64,000 bases of DNA from Thermovirga lienii DSM 17291. GTDB taxonomy: Bacteria > Synergistota > Synergistia > Synergistales > Thermovirgaceae. The stretch's first letter is position 1; the number at the start of each line of letters is the position of its first letter. The stretch is taken from positions 682,001-746,000 of the forward strand of contig CP003096.1 of assembly GCA_000233775.1 (NCBI GenBank), read 5' to 3'. The notes beneath the pieces are model-generated. The model saw nothing but the letters and a program-made list of their open reading frames with translations. It did no database searches and had not been told where the DNA came from. This document shows, in pieces, positions 49,637 through 59,642 of the stretch. The position numbers were made by a program, and so were the translations under genes.

Positions 49637-50974
49637 ATGGGGAAAAAAGAAAGCAAAAAATATGAATGCATAGAGTGTGGATACACAGGAACCACTTGGT
49701 CTGGAAGATGCCCTAAGTGCGGTGCATGGGGCACCATAGAGGAGGTTTTGGCCCTTCCATCAGAAGACTCTCAGATGAAATCTTTCATTCTACCTTTGCC
49801 CTTACACGAAATAAAAAGTCCTTCAAGGTTATCTTCGCAAGATGAAGAGCTGGACAGGGTTTTGGGTGGGGGATGGGTACCTGGTTCCTCCGTTCTTTTG
49901 GCCGGGGAGCCAGGCATAGGAAAATCTACCATTCTGCTACAGACTTGTCTGAGGATGGCCCAAAAGGGGAAAAATGTTGTTTACCTTTCCGGAGAGGAGT
50001 CCCCCTCTCAAGTAGCCTTGAGGGCGAAGCGATTGGGAATAGCTTCCCAAAACCTAAAAATAGGCTCAGGGTACAACATCGATGATTTGTTAGCCGGTTC
50101 GTCGGGCTCGGATCTAGTGGTGGTAGACAGCGTTCAGTCTTTTACTTCCGGTGATTTGCCAGGACTTCCAGGTACCCCGTCGCAGGTTAGGGCTGTAGCC
50201 CAGAAAGCCATTTCTTCAGCAAAACAGAACGGCTGTACTGTGGTGATGATAGGCCACATAAACAAGGAAGGCCTGATTGCAGGGCCGAAACTTCTGGAAC
50301 ATATGGTGGATACCGTGTTGCTCTTTTCTGGAGATAGGCTTTCTCCATACAGGGTTCTGAGGGCTGTAAAGAACCGTTTCGGAGCTACTGACGAGATGGG
50401 CGTGTACGAGATGCTTGACAAGGGACTTTTTGCGGTGAACGACCCTACCAGGCTTTACTGGAGGAATAAGGACGAGAAAGTACCAGGAGTTACGGTTACG
50501 CCTGTGGTAGAAGGATCCAGGGCTTTCTTGGTGGAAATTCAGGCCCTTGTTGCTACTTCTCCCTTCCCTTATCCCAAGAGGACAGCTATAGGAGTAGACC
50601 CTAGCAGACTCCAGCTCCTTTTGGCTGTACTTGAACGGCGCTTTGGGGTCTCGACTATTTCCCAAGATGTATATGTAAACGTGGTAGGGGGAGTTGCAGT
50701 AAGAGGACCGCAGGCGGATTTAGCCCTTTGTGCGGCCTTGGCATCGGCGCATCATAGCAGGCCAGTCGATCCTTCTTATTGTCTTATAGGGGAAGTTGGT
50801 CTTGCCGGAGAGGTTAGGCCACTGCCGCGAATAACAAGCAGAATAAAGGAAGCTAAAAGGCTTGGCTACAAACGCTTCATAATAAGCAAGGGGCAGGAGT
50901 TAGAAAAAATAGAAGGTGTAAGCTTATATAAGGTTGAAAACATTAAGGAGGCACTGGAAGAGGTGGGGTTATGA
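49637..50974 (+). CDS. radA: DNA repair protein RadA
   Basis: Helicase-like recombination protein that extends branches during repair and natural transformation. 445 residues: four-cysteine zinc finger (C11, C14, C25, C28), ATPase with Walker A GEPGIGKST, the RadA-specific KNRFG, and a C-terminal Lon-protease-like domain (ISQDVYVNVVGGVAVRGPQADLALCAALASA). A TATAAT at 49602 precedes it. ATG 49637 chosen; TTG 49625 touches its ribosome binding site. Confidence 0.95.
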   Translation: MGKKESKKYECIECGYTGTTWSGRCPKCGAWGTIEEVLALPSEDSQMKSFILPLPLHEIKSPSRLSSQDEELDRVLGGGWVPGSSVLLAGEPGIGKSTILLQTCLRMAQKGKNVVYLSGEESPSQVALRAKRLGIASQNLKIGSGYNIDDLLAGSSGSDLVVVDSVQSFTSGDLPGLPGTPSQVRAVAQKAISSAKQNGCTVVMIGHINKEGLIAGPKLLEHMVDTVLLFSGDRLSPYRVLRAVKNRFGATDEMGVYEMLDKGLFAVNDPTRLYWRNKDEKVPGVTVTPVVEGSRAFLVEIQALVATSPFPYPKRTAIGVDPSRLQLLLAVLERRFGVSTISQDVYVNVVGGVAVRGPQADLALCAALASAHHSRPVDPSYCLIGEVGLAGEVRPLPRITSRIKEAKRLGYKRFIISKGQELEKIEGVSLYKVENIKEALEEVGL

Positions 50975-52320
50975 GAAGTTATAGGGCCGGCAAATGGTGT
51001 TTGGGAGTGATGTTTTTTCTGTTTATAGCAGCGTCTTGCCCTGCTTATGGAGTGGAGATAAGGGAAGTAAAGAATGTCTTGAACTCTTCTTTCAACGGAG
51101 TAGTGGGGGTGGTAATGGAAGACCATTTGGAAGACGTCATCTCGGAGGCAGAAAAAATCAATGCAGAGCTCATAGTCATAGATATGGATACCCCTGGGGG
51201 CTTGGTGAGCTCCATGCGAGCCATTACGCAGAAGATTTTGGATTCCCCGGTGCCGGTGGTGGTATGGGTGAGTCCAGCGGGAGCTAGGGCTGCTTCTGCT
51301 GGGGCCTTTATATTGGAGGCCGCTCACGTGGCAGCTATGTCACCTGGAACCAACGTGGGGGCTGCTCACCCAGTCACTGCAGGAGGCGAAGATGTACCAG
51401 AGGAGATGAACAGAAAGATAACCAATGACCTTGCTGCCCAAATTAGGGCCTTGGCGGAAGAGCGAGGCAGGGATCCAAGTTCTTGCGAAAAGATGGTTAC
51501 GGAGAGCGCCTCCTACACGGCAAGGGAGGCCTTGCAGGAAGGGGTGATAGATGTTGTGGCTTCTGATTTACCCACACTCCTTGAGGCGATCGATGGAAGG
51601 CTCGTTAAGTTACCAGGTAGCACGGTAAAGTTGGACTTGAAAGATTACAGGGTCCATCGTTATGAAATGTCTCCTAGGCTGAAAGTGCTCCACTTCATAT
51701 CCCGGCCGGATGTAGCTTATCTACTTTTGTTGGTTGGACTTTACGCCATTATATTTGAGGTTATGTCTCCTGGAGGTTTCGTCCTTGGCACTTCGGGTCT
51801 TGTCCTGGTTTTGCTTGGCTCCTTAGGTTTGAGGATGCTTCCTCTCAATTGGGCAGGGATAGTTTTGCTTGTCGTCGGCATTGCTGTAATGATCCTGGAT
51901 CTTGCCGTTGGCGGAATAGGCATTTTAAGTCTGTTTGGCGCTGCTGCCCTCATTGTGGGGGGATTGGTCATATACAGGGCTCCGGGAGGTGAGCTTTTGA
52001 ACATGTCTTACAGTTTCTTGGTTGGTGCGGTAGTCGCAATCACGGTTTTCTTTTTGGTGGCGGCCTGGGCTGTTTGGAGATCCTTGTCCAAGAAGGCCGT
52101 TTCAGGAAGTGAGGGGCTTATCGGCTTGGAAGGGGTGGCGCTAACCGATTTGGCCCCCTCTGGGACTGTAAAGTGTCACGGTGAGATTTGGGAGGCCAAA
52201 AGCCTAAATGGAGACAAGATAGAAAGTAATACCCCTATAAGGGTTATCAAAAGTGAAGGATTGGTCCTTTATGTGGAACCAATTATCGGTAAGAAGGAGG
52301 ATGATGGCAATGATGGGTAG
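50971..52320 (+). CDS. NfeD-family membrane serine protease, long form
   Basis: 449 residues. Signal peptide (about 1-25), a ClpP-class protease domain (about 30-225, with DTPGGLV and [14 protein letters not shown] holding the probable catalytic serine), about four membrane helices (about 240-365), and a C-terminal OB-fold NfeD domain. It overlaps the radA stop by 4 bases and the slipin gene by 11 bases. Known partner: the slipin next door, which such proteases cut in archaea. The bacterial role is membrane quality control by inference. Confidence 0.88.
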   Translation: MRSYRAGKWCLGVMFFLFIAASCPAYGVEIREVKNVLNSSFNGVVGVVMEDHLEDVISEAEKINAELIVIDMDTPGGLVSSMRAITQKILDSPVPVVVWVSPAGARAASAGAFILEAAHVAAMSPGTNVGAAHPVTAGGEDVPEEMNRKITNDLAAQIRALAEERGRDPSSCEKMVTESASYTAREALQEGVIDVVASDLPTLLEAIDGRLVKLPGSTVKLDLKDYRVHRYEMSPRLKVLHFISRPDVAYLLLLVGLYAIIFEVMSPGGFVLGTSGLVLVLLGSLGLRMLPLNWAGIVLLVVGIAVMILDLAVGGIGILSLFGAAALIVGGLVIYRAPGGELLNMSYSFLVGAVVAITVFFLVAAWAVWRSLSKKAVSGSEGLIGLEGVALTDLAPSGTVKCHGEIWEAKSLNGDKIESNTPIRVIKSEGLVLYVEPIIGKKEDDGNDG

Positions 52321-53104
52321 TATCATAGACGCCATATTTAGCATGGGTAGCTATGTGGGAACCATAGTAATCCTAGTGGTGCTTTTGGCCTCTGCTGTGC
52401 GGATTGTTCCCGAATATCAGCGGGGTGTAGTGTTTCGATTGGGAAGGTTTGTAGGAGTCAAGGGCCCAGGGCTGGTTTTGATAGTGCCCTTTGTAGACAA
52501 GCTGTACAGGGTAGATTTGCGAGTGGTAACCCTTGATGTGCCTTATCAGGAAGTTATAACAAAGGATAACGTTCCGGTGAAGGTTAATGCCGTGGTTTAC
52601 TTCAGAGTGTTGGATCCAGCAAAGTCAATAATAGAGGTAGAAAACCATATAGTTGCCACCAGCCAGCTTTCTCAAACCACCCTGAGATCTGTTGTGGGTA
52701 GGTCCGAGTTGGACGAAGTTTTATCCGCTCGGGACAAGATAAATGTGGAGTTACAGCATATTATAGATGAACGCACAGATCCTTGGGGTATAAAGGTGAG
52801 CGCCGTAGAGGTCAAGGAATTGGAACTTCCAGAAGGAATGAAGCGAGCTATGGCCCGTCAGGCAGAAGCAGAGAGGGAGAGAAGGGCCAAGATAATAGCG
52901 GCCGAAGGGGAACTCCAGGCAGCAGAGAAGTTGACAGAGGCAGCCAAATGGATGGAAGCATCTCCAATTACGATACAATTACGGTACCTTCAGACCTTGC
53001 GAGAGATAGCGTCAGAAAACAATTCGACCACCATCTTCCCTGTCCCCATTGACCTTTTAGGGGCTATAGTAGATAGGAAGAAAGGAGAGAAGGAAGGAAT
53101 TTAG
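52310..53104 (+). CDS. slipin (SPFH/stomatin-like protein)
   Basis: 264 residues. One N-terminal membrane segment, then an SPFH domain ([32 protein letters not shown]) and a coiled coil with the [15 protein letters not shown] signature. Slipins form membrane cages or rings with NfeD. ATG 52310 lies 9 bases after AAGGAGG; neighbouring ATG codons at 52301 and 52304 are too close to it. Confidence 0.9.
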   Translation: MMGSIIDAIFSMGSYVGTIVILVVLLASAVRIVPEYQRGVVFRLGRFVGVKGPGLVLIVPFVDKLYRVDLRVVTLDVPYQEVITKDNVPVKVNAVVYFRVLDPAKSIIEVENHIVATSQLSQTTLRSVVGRSELDEVLSARDKINVELQHIIDERTDPWGIKVSAVEVKELELPEGMKRAMARQAEAERERRAKIIAAEGELQAAEKLTEAAKWMEASPITIQLRYLQTLREIASENNSTTIFPVPIDLLGAIVDRKKGEKEGI

Positions 53105-53191
53105 CTAAAGGGTTTTGCTTCAAGGGGGCAACATATATATAATGATATCCAACCTTACTTGAAACAAGTACCGGATGGAGGAGGAAGAGCT

Positions 53192-55672
53192 GTGGGGTAT
53201 GATTTCAACACGATAGAGAAGAAGTGGCAACGCTATTGGGAGGAAAACGGAACCTTCAACGTGGATGTTAGTGAAGAAAAGGAGAAATTTTACTGTCTTG
53301 AGATGTTCCCCTATCCTAGTGGAGCTCTTCACATGGGGCATTTGAGGAATTATTCGATAGGGGATATGTTGGCTCGCTTCCTCAGGATGAAAGGCTACAA
53401 CGTGCTTCACCCCATGGGATTTGATGCCTTTGGCTTGCCGGCGGAAAATGCCGCAATAAAGTACGGTACCCATCCGAATAAATGGACATGGGACAACATA
53501 GAGCACATGACCAAACAGCTAAAGAGCATGGGGTGCAGTTATGACTGGCGAAGAAGGGTTGAGACTTGCAATCCCGATTATTACAAATGGACTCAGTGGT
53601 TGTTCCTCCAGTTTTACAAGAAAGGCTTGGCTTACAAGAAGAAAGCGCCGGTGAATTGGTGTGAAAGCTGTAGCACCGTTCTTGCAAACGAACAGGTTAT
53701 AAACGACGGACACTGCTGGCGTTGTGGAACGCCGGTGGTGAAGAAAAATTTGGAACAGTGGTTTTTGAGGATAACCGACTACGCACAAGAACTTTTGGAC
53801 TCTCTTGATGAACTGAAAGGTTGGCCCGAAAGAGTAAAGATAATGCAGCGGAACTGGATTGGAAGATCGGAGGGCGTAAGGTTATCCTTTAAGGTTAGTG
53901 GGAAGGACATTGAGATTGAGACCTTCACTACCCGCATAGATACCATATTTGGTGTCACTTTTGTGGCCTTGGCCGTGGAACACCCATTGGTAGAGGAGAT
54001 AATAAAAGCATCACCTAACGGAAAAGAAGTAGAGAAGTTCGTAAAGGAGCACAAAGCAGCACCAGCTGAAACAAGGGGAGAAAACGCGGAAAAACTAGGT
54101 GTGGATACGGGATTGAGGGCGATAAACCCAGTAAATGGTGAGGAAGTGCCCATATGGATAGCAAACTACATATTGATGGAGTATGGAACTGGCGCAATAA
54201 TGGGAGTTCCTGCTCATGACCAGAGGGACTTCGAGTTCGCAAGGAGCTATGGAATCCCCATAAAGGTTGTGATCAATCCTAAATCAGGGGAAAAGCTGGA
54301 TGGCAAGACCATGGAGAGGGCCTTTGAAGAGGATGGTATCCAAGTAAACTCAGGTCCTTTCGATGGAATGCCCACCGAGGAAGCTAAAGTAAAAATGGCC
54401 GAATGGTTTGAGGAGAACGGCTGGGGGAAAAGGGAAGTCAATTACAGGTTGAGAGATTGGCTTATCTCCAGGCAGAGGTACTGGGGGGCGCCTATTCCTG
54501 TGGTCTATTGTGAGAGCTGTGGTATTGTCCCTGTTCCTGAGGACCAATTGCCGGTGGAGCTCCCCTTGGATGTTAAGATGAAGGTCGGGAGGAACCCTCT
54601 AGAAGATCATCATGAGTGGGTTAATACCAAGTGCCCTTGCTGCGGCCGCCCCGCAAAGAGAGAAACAGATACAATGGATACCTTCATATGCTCCTCTTGG
54701 TACTTCTTGCGCTTTGCCTCTCCTTGGACTCAGGAGGGGCCGTTCCGCAAGGAGGATGTAAATTATTGGATGCCCGTAGATCAGTACATAGGAGGCATAG
54801 AGCATGCTTGTCTCCATCTTATATATGCCAGGTTTTTCACAAAGTTTCTGGCTGACTTGGGTTTAGTGAACGTCAGGGAGCCCTTTGCCAACCTGTTAAC
54901 CCAGGGTATGGTGATTAAGGATGGAGCCAAGATGTCGAAATCAAAAGGTAATGTGGTGGACCCCGACGAGATAATTCGTAAATACGGCGCGGATACGGCC
55001 AGGTTGTTTATCTTGTTCGCCGCTCCTCCGGAGAAAGACCTTGACTGGTCCGATAGAGGTGTCGAAGGATCTCATAGGTTCTTGAACAGGGTCTGGCGAT
55101 TGGTGGAGGAGAATCTTGAGGAACTCAAGAAAGCCTCAATCAGAAGATTGAGGATGGACGAGATTAAGGAAAAGGCCGCGCGGGATCTTAAGAGAAAAAT
55201 TCATAAAACCATAGAGGATGTCACCAGGGATATAGAGGTGGAGAAGCAATTCAATACAGCTGTTGCAAGGTTGATGGAGTTGTCTAACGCGTTGGGAGCT
55301 TTTACGCCCAAGGACCAAGACGATTGGGTCATATTCAGAGAAGGAGTGGAAGTGTTACTTCTTTGCCTTTCTCCCGTAGCTCCCCACATATCGGAGGAAC
55401 TATGGTCGCTCTTGGGCAACGATAAGCTAGTGTGCGAGACATCGTGGCCCGAGGTGGATCCCAGCGCATTGGTAGAAGAAGAGGTTAACGTGGTGCTACA
55501 GATAAACGGAAAGGTTAGGGCCCAATTGGTGGTTCCTGCAAACCTGGATAGAGAGTCCTTGAAGAAGCGAGTTCTCGAGGACCCACAAGTCGTCAAGAGG
55601 CTTGAAGGGAAAGAGATCGTCAAGGTGATTGTGGTACCTAACAAGCTTGTGAATGTGGTGGTGAAGAATTAA
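53192..55672 (+). CDS. leuS: leucyl-tRNA synthetase
   Basis: Charges tRNA-Leu. 826 residues. HIGH-type motif in YPSGALHMGHLRNY, zinc-binding CESCSTVLANEQV...CWRCG, editing domain (TTRIDTIFGVTFVALAVEHP), KMSKS motif GAKMSKSKGNVVDPDEII, and the C-terminal INGKVRAQLVVP. GTG 53192 follows GGAGGAGGAAG. It ends exactly one base before holA. The window also holds a tRNA-Leu gene, far away. Confidence 0.97.
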   Translation: MGYDFNTIEKKWQRYWEENGTFNVDVSEEKEKFYCLEMFPYPSGALHMGHLRNYSIGDMLARFLRMKGYNVLHPMGFDAFGLPAENAAIKYGTHPNKWTWDNIEHMTKQLKSMGCSYDWRRRVETCNPDYYKWTQWLFLQFYKKGLAYKKKAPVNWCESCSTVLANEQVINDGHCWRCGTPVVKKNLEQWFLRITDYAQELLDSLDELKGWPERVKIMQRNWIGRSEGVRLSFKVSGKDIEIETFTTRIDTIFGVTFVALAVEHPLVEEIIKASPNGKEVEKFVKEHKAAPAETRGENAEKLGVDTGLRAINPVNGEEVPIWIANYILMEYGTGAIMGVPAHDQRDFEFARSYGIPIKVVINPKSGEKLDGKTMERAFEEDGIQVNSGPFDGMPTEEAKVKMAEWFEENGWGKREVNYRLRDWLISRQRYWGAPIPVVYCESCGIVPVPEDQLPVELPLDVKMKVGRNPLEDHHEWVNTKCPCCGRPAKRETDTMDTFICSSWYFLRFASPWTQEGPFRKEDVNYWMPVDQYIGGIEHACLHLIYARFFTKFLADLGLVNVREPFANLLTQGMVIKDGAKMSKSKGNVVDPDEIIRKYGADTARLFILFAAPPEKDLDWSDRGVEGSHRFLNRVWRLVEENLEELKKASIRRLRMDEIKEKAARDLKRKIHKTIEDVTRDIEVEKQFNTAVARLMELSNALGAFTPKDQDDWVIFREGVEVLLLCLSPVAPHISEELWSLLGNDKLVCETSWPEVDPSALVEEEVNVVLQINGKVRAQLVVPANLDRESLKKRVLEDPQVVKRLEGKEIVKVIVVPNKLVNVVVKN

Positions 55673-56614
55673 GTGCCTTCCTTGTTCTTGATTTGTGCTA
55701 AGGAACCTGCCAAGAGTAGGCTGCTTGAGGAGGCGCTAAGAGGACTTTCTGAAGAAGGGTTTGCCGTGGCCGCTCGTTCAGAACAGGCCGATTGGTGGGA
55801 GCTTTTCTCTACGGCTACGACAGGTGGCCTTTTTGAAGAAAAGAATATATACGTGGTAGATTCACCAGAGGCGATGGGCCCCCTCCCATCGCCTCTGGCT
55901 CTCCAGGTAGAGAAGAAGGAATTGGCCTCTACAGTCATCCTGCTGTTATATGAGGGAAATGTGGAAAAGTACATACCTCGGGATGTCATTAAGCTTGCTA
56001 CAATAAAAAAGCCAGATAAGGTTCCTCATTGGACATCAGGAAGGATAGAGTGGATAAAGGGCCTAATAAAAAAGACAGGTGTTAAGTGGGAGGCTGGGGC
56101 TATTTCCCTATTGGAGGAATGGATTGAGGATCCTGAAGAGATAAAAAGTGAAATAGATAAGTTGACCACATTGGCAAGCGATGGCCTTGTAACTGAGAAT
56201 CTCGTCAAGAATTTGTGCGTAGATGAAGGGAGTAAGGCCTTTTTAAACCTTTTGGATGGACTCTGTGAGGGTAAGGCAGAATTGGTTGTGCGGTCTTTAG
56301 CGAGGATAAAGAAAGAGAGTGATGTTTTGCCCGTTGTAAGCGGCCTCCACAGGAGGATGCGCTTAGCTATGTATCTTGCTGATTACAAAGGTGAAAAAAA
56401 GGAAGATATATTGAGTGCATTTGGAGCGAAACCTTATCAAGCCAAAAAGGCACTCTTGGCTTCTCGTATTTATAGCACAAAAGCTTTGAGACGCTTTGTG
56501 TCGGAAATGATAAAAGCAAGTTGTATGAATAAAAGGTTGTCCGCGGGGGCCTGGGAAGTGGTGGAAATGGCCCTGTTGGCCTTATTGAACAGCAAAGCCG
56601 GACGTCCTTCTTGA
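55673..56614 (+). CDS. holA: DNA polymerase III delta subunit (HolA-like)
   Basis: Clamp-loader subunit that opens the sliding clamp. 313 residues, divergent but with the family layout: an N-terminal AAA-like part (LFLICAKEPAKSRLLEEAL), a middle with VILLLYEGNVEK, and a helical C-terminal collar (SEIDKLTTLAS, LARIKKESDVLPVVSGLHRRMRLAM). The position before rpsT supports this: holA-rpsT is a common pair. GTG start directly after the leuS stop. A perfect 14-bp inverted repeat lies within the gene. Confidence 0.82.
   Translation: MPSLFLICAKEPAKSRLLEEALRGLSEEGFAVAARSEQADWWELFSTATTGGLFEEKNIYVVDSPEAMGPLPSPLALQVEKKELASTVILLLYEGNVEKYIPRDVIKLATIKKPDKVPHWTSGRIEWIKGLIKKTGVKWEAGAISLLEEWIEDPEEIKSEIDKLTTLASDGLVTENLVKNLCVDEGSKAFLNLLDGLCEGKAELVVRSLARIKKESDVLPVVSGLHRRMRLAMYLADYKGEKKEDILSAFGAKPYQAKKALLASRIYSTKALRRFVSEMIKASCMNKRLSAGAWEVVEMALLALLNSKAGRPS
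55865..55898. repeat. perfect 14-bp inverted repeat inside holA
   Basis: CCAGAGGCGATGGG (55865-55878) and its reverse complement (55885-55898) around a 6-base loop. The coding meaning is SPEAMGPLPSPLALQ. No T tract follows, so it is not a terminator. Confidence 0.85.
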
Positions 56615-56637
56615 AAAGTTAAGATGGATGTCCGGCT
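56596..56637. terminator. hairpin between converging holA and rpsT
   Basis: A 12-base-pair stem (56596-56607 with 56626-56637, one G-U pair), 18-base loop containing the holA stop codon. No clear T tract on either side, so termination is only suspected from its position. Confidence 0.35.
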
Positions 56638-56654
56638 AAAATGCGCGAAAGAAG

Positions 56655-56936
56655 TTAGGCATCTGCTGTATTAGGAAAAAGGCTTTTAACTGCCTTGGTG
56701 AGTCTGGATTTTTTGCGAGCGGCCTTGTTCTTGTGAATTACGCCCTTAACTGCAGCTTTGTCCAGGACGGACTGGGCCTCGTCTAGCCTTTTTAAAGCTA
56801 GCTCTTTATCGCCACTGGCCACGGCTTCTAGCACTTTTTTGGCAGTTGTCTTACAGCGAGTATTCCAATACTTGTTGTACAACCTGTTCCTTTCCGCTAT
56901 GCGTATCTTTTTTGCGGCAGATTTCTTGTTTGGCAA
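56655..56936 (-). CDS. rpsT: 30S ribosomal protein S20
   Basis: 16S rRNA-binding helical bundle, 93 residues. PNKKSAAKKIRIAERNRLYNKYWNTRCKT and the VLDKAAVKGVIHKNKAARKKSRL end are diagnostic. TTG 56936 is 8 bases after AAGGAGG and gives the standard M-P-N-K-K start; GTG 56945 overlaps the ribosome binding site. The only ribosomal protein gene on the minus strand here. Confidence 0.96.
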   Translation of the reverse strand: MPNKKSAAKKIRIAERNRLYNKYWNTRCKTTAKKVLEAVASGDKELALKRLDEAQSVLDKAAVKGVIHKNKAARKKSRLTKAVKSLFPNTADA

Positions 56937-57049
56937 ATCCTTCACCTCCTTCTACGGCAGACCTCATTCTAACATGGGTTTTATACCTTCTGCAACAATA
57001 GGAAAGTATAATATAAATATACTGTAAAAGGGAAGGCCGATCCAAAAAA

Positions 57050-57721
57050 TTGGGGCGTGATTTTTTGGAAAACAAAGTAGAGTTGTTGTTCATTGTGTCG
57101 GTTGCGCCGGGACTTGCATTGGTTTGGTGGTACTACCACAAGGACAGATTGGAGCCAGAACCACTGGGGATGGTAGTGCGTTCCTTTGTTTTTGGAGCCT
57201 TGTTTGTCTTTCCGGCGGCATTGCTGGAGATCTTCACTAGCTATTTGGTTGTACTGGGCCCCTTGGTGTATCAAATTATGGGCGTTGCTCTAGTAGAGGA
57301 GTATATGAAATGGCTCGCTCTGAAGAGGTTCATAGATCATAAGGCGTGCGATGAATGTTATGATGGAATCGTATATGGAACCTCTGTGGCTTTGGGTTTT
57401 GCTACCTTGGAGAACTTATTCTATGTTTTTGGTGCATTGAATCCCTTTCTGGTGGCTGGTTGGAGAGCTTTTCTGTCGGTGCCGCTTCACGGGCTTTGCG
57501 GACTTTTTATGGGTTATGAAGCTGCCAGGCAGAAACTCGGTGGTGCTGTAACATACTCCCTTTTCAGGATCCTGTTTTTGCCAGTCCTGGTGCATGGCCT
57601 GTTCAACTACTTTCTTTTTCTTAGTTCTGGAATAGGGGTATTGATGGCGGTGGCTTTGGTAGTGGTATTTTGGTTGAAATCCATGTCTGTGATAAAAAGA
57701 TCATGGAGCTGCAAGGTATGA
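57050..57721 (+). CDS. PrsW-family intramembrane protease
   Basis: 223 residues, about seven membrane helices. The metal-site motifs fit the PrsW clan: VEEYMKWLALKR (E-E-x-x-x-K), FATLEN in the next helix, and HGLCGLFMGY plus HGLFNYF at the end. PrsW of Bacillus cleaves an anti-sigma factor; no such partner is adjacent. A TATAAT lies at 57007-57012. Start uncertain: TTG 57050 or TTG 57065. Its TGA overlaps the next ATG as ATGA. Confidence 0.83.
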   Translation: MGRDFLENKVELLFIVSVAPGLALVWWYYHKDRLEPEPLGMVVRSFVFGALFVFPAALLEIFTSYLVVLGPLVYQIMGVALVEEYMKWLALKRFIDHKACDECYDGIVYGTSVALGFATLENLFYVFGALNPFLVAGWRAFLSVPLHGLCGLFMGYEAARQKLGGAVTYSLFRILFLPVLVHGLFNYFLFLSSGIGVLMAVALVVVFWLKSMSVIKRSWSCKV

Positions 57722-59634
57722 TGATTGTGGAAAGAGAATGCCAAAAAGATAGGATATCCGAGTTGTTTTCTGAAGAGGGACCGCTATCCCGAGTAGTCTC
57801 TGGTTATAAATACAGAAAGGATCAGGTACGTCTTGCCGAGGAGTTTTGGGAAGCCATGAACTCTGGAGAGGTGCTTTTGGCCGAGGCTCCAACCGGTACA
57901 GGCAAAACTTTATCTCTGCTTGTGCCCTCTCTTTTGTTTGCTCAACAAGGGGGAAAAGTTGTATACGTTACATCGACTCGCAACCTGCAAAACCAGATGA
58001 TGGATCACCATATCCCAAGGTTAATGCAGGTTTTCGATGCCGGTGTAAAGTGCGGAGCCATAAAAGGCAAAAATAACTATGCTTGCTACAGAAAGGTGAT
58101 GCATGAACTAAAAGATGCAGATTCTTCAGTTTCCACGGAAATTGGTTTGTGGTTTGATAGGACTACTTATGGTGAACTTGACGAGATTGCTTCATATGTT
58201 CCGATAGAATGGAGCTTTAAATTTGCCATTTCTCAAGAGGATTGCCTGGGAACAAGATGCCCCTTCAGGAGCGAATGTTTTTTTCTGAAATTAATTAAAA
58301 AAGCTCAAAGTTGGGACATAGTGGTTACCAATTATCACTTTTTTCTTTCTCACCTCATTGGCTCAAAGGGAAAGTTCGTAGTTCCAGTAGATGTTCTAAT
58401 CTTCGACGAGGCCCACAGGGTTGCTGAAATTGCTCGAAATGTTTCAGCTATCAAAGTGGGGTTTCTCAATATCCAAAGGCCCATAAATATGCTCCTTAAA
58501 GAGGTCGTGCCCTTCTTGTATAAGGAGGGATTTAAAGAGGCGGATAGCCTGGTTAAAAGCGGCAATAATTTTTTGAAACTCGGCAAGGAATTGTTTGTGA
58601 ATTTTGAAAAAAACTTGAAACCTGGCCAAGTACTTTCGGGGGCCTTGAAGTCCGAGCTCTTCTTGAAATTAAAAGGAGAGTACGATGTTATCTCGGGAGA
58701 ACTTCAAAGGGTTGTCAACGATGAAAAGCTTGATGGTGCTGACGAATCTTTCTTTTCTTTGGCCGTTTTGGAAACCTTTGAGGGGTTAAGAAAATCATAT
58801 GAGCAACTTTCTTGGTGCACTAGCTTCTGCAATTACCCCAACTGGGCATATTGGTGGGATGGTATGCACCTGGTGAGTGCTCCCGTTTATGCCTCAGAAG
58901 TGCTGAAAGAAAACGTTGAAGCCCTTTCGCCGCACAGCTTGATTGCTGTTTCTGCGACGTTGGCCTTGGGAGGGGATTTTTCTTATTGGCAACAAGAGAC
59001 AGGAATTACCGCGGACCGAACACTTGTGGTTGATTCGCCTTTCGAATTGGAAAAACAAATGGAGATATGGGTCGTTGAGACGAACAAAAAGGTTACAGAT
59101 TTCGGGTATGAAAAGACCATATCGAGGATTGTGGAGCATTTTTGTGATGAAAATGGAGGCAGGACGTTGGTTTTACTGAGCTCTTTGAACCTGCTTAAAA
59201 GTGTTGGAGAATACATGAAGAGCAAGACCAAGCAATACAACGTTTACGTACAGGGTGATACTCAACTGAGCAAGCTTGTTACGTCCTTCAGAGAGGATTT
59301 AACGTCCGTTCTGATAGGAAGCGTTACATTTAGAGAAGGGTTCGACGTTCCAGGGGAGGGACTAACCCAGGTTATCATCGACAGAATCCCCTTTGATCAC
59401 CCAGAAGATCCAATAATGAAAACTTTAAAGGCCCTTTCTGGTAGGGAGTATTTCAGATCATTTGTGCTGCCTAAAGCAAAGCTGACGCTGAAACAGGCAG
59501 CTGGAAGGCTAATTAGGACAGAGGAGGACAAGGGAAGGCTAGTTATTTTAGATGGGAGGGTTTTATCAAGGATTGACTGGAAGATCTACGAGTCTCTTCC
59601 AAAAGTTCCATATAAGAAAATCACCCTAGCTTAG
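57718..59634 (+). CDS. DinG-like iron-sulphur DNA helicase
   Basis: Superfamily 2 helicase of the XPD/DinG group, 638 residues. Walker A EAPTGTGKTLSLL, iron-sulphur cysteines (C at NNYACYR and CLGTRCPFRSEC), DEAH box IFDEAHR, and motif VI QAAGRLIRTEEDKG are present; GSVTFREGFDVPG is motif V. Probably removes R-loops or G-quadruplexes, as in the family. ATG 57718 overlaps the PrsW stop. The insertion sequences lie directly after its stop, and the first IS duplicates its last codons. Confidence 0.92.
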   Translation: MMIVERECQKDRISELFSEEGPLSRVVSGYKYRKDQVRLAEEFWEAMNSGEVLLAEAPTGTGKTLSLLVPSLLFAQQGGKVVYVTSTRNLQNQMMDHHIPRLMQVFDAGVKCGAIKGKNNYACYRKVMHELKDADSSVSTEIGLWFDRTTYGELDEIASYVPIEWSFKFAISQEDCLGTRCPFRSECFFLKLIKKAQSWDIVVTNYHFFLSHLIGSKGKFVVPVDVLIFDEAHRVAEIARNVSAIKVGFLNIQRPINMLLKEVVPFLYKEGFKEADSLVKSGNNFLKLGKELFVNFEKNLKPGQVLSGALKSELFLKLKGEYDVISGELQRVVNDEKLDGADESFFSLAVLETFEGLRKSYEQLSWCTSFCNYPNWAYWWDGMHLVSAPVYASEVLKENVEALSPHSLIAVSATLALGGDFSYWQQETGITADRTLVVDSPFELEKQMEIWVVETNKKVTDFGYEKTISRIVEHFCDENGGRTLVLLSSLNLLKSVGEYMKSKTKQYNVYVQGDTQLSKLVTSFREDLTSVLIGSVTFREGFDVPGEGLTQVIIDRIPFDHPEDPIMKTLKALSGREYFRSFVLPKAKLTLKQAAGRLIRTEEDKGRLVILDGRVLSRIDWKIYESLPKVPYKKITLA

Positions 59635-59642
59635 AAAGATTG
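59626..59642. repeat. target-site duplication of IS element 1, left copy
   Basis: CTAGCTTAGAAAGATTG, 17 bases, covering the last two codons and stop of the helicase. The right copy is split by IS element 2 into 61221-61233 and 62529-62532, so joined it reads the same 17 bases. Confidence 0.75.
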
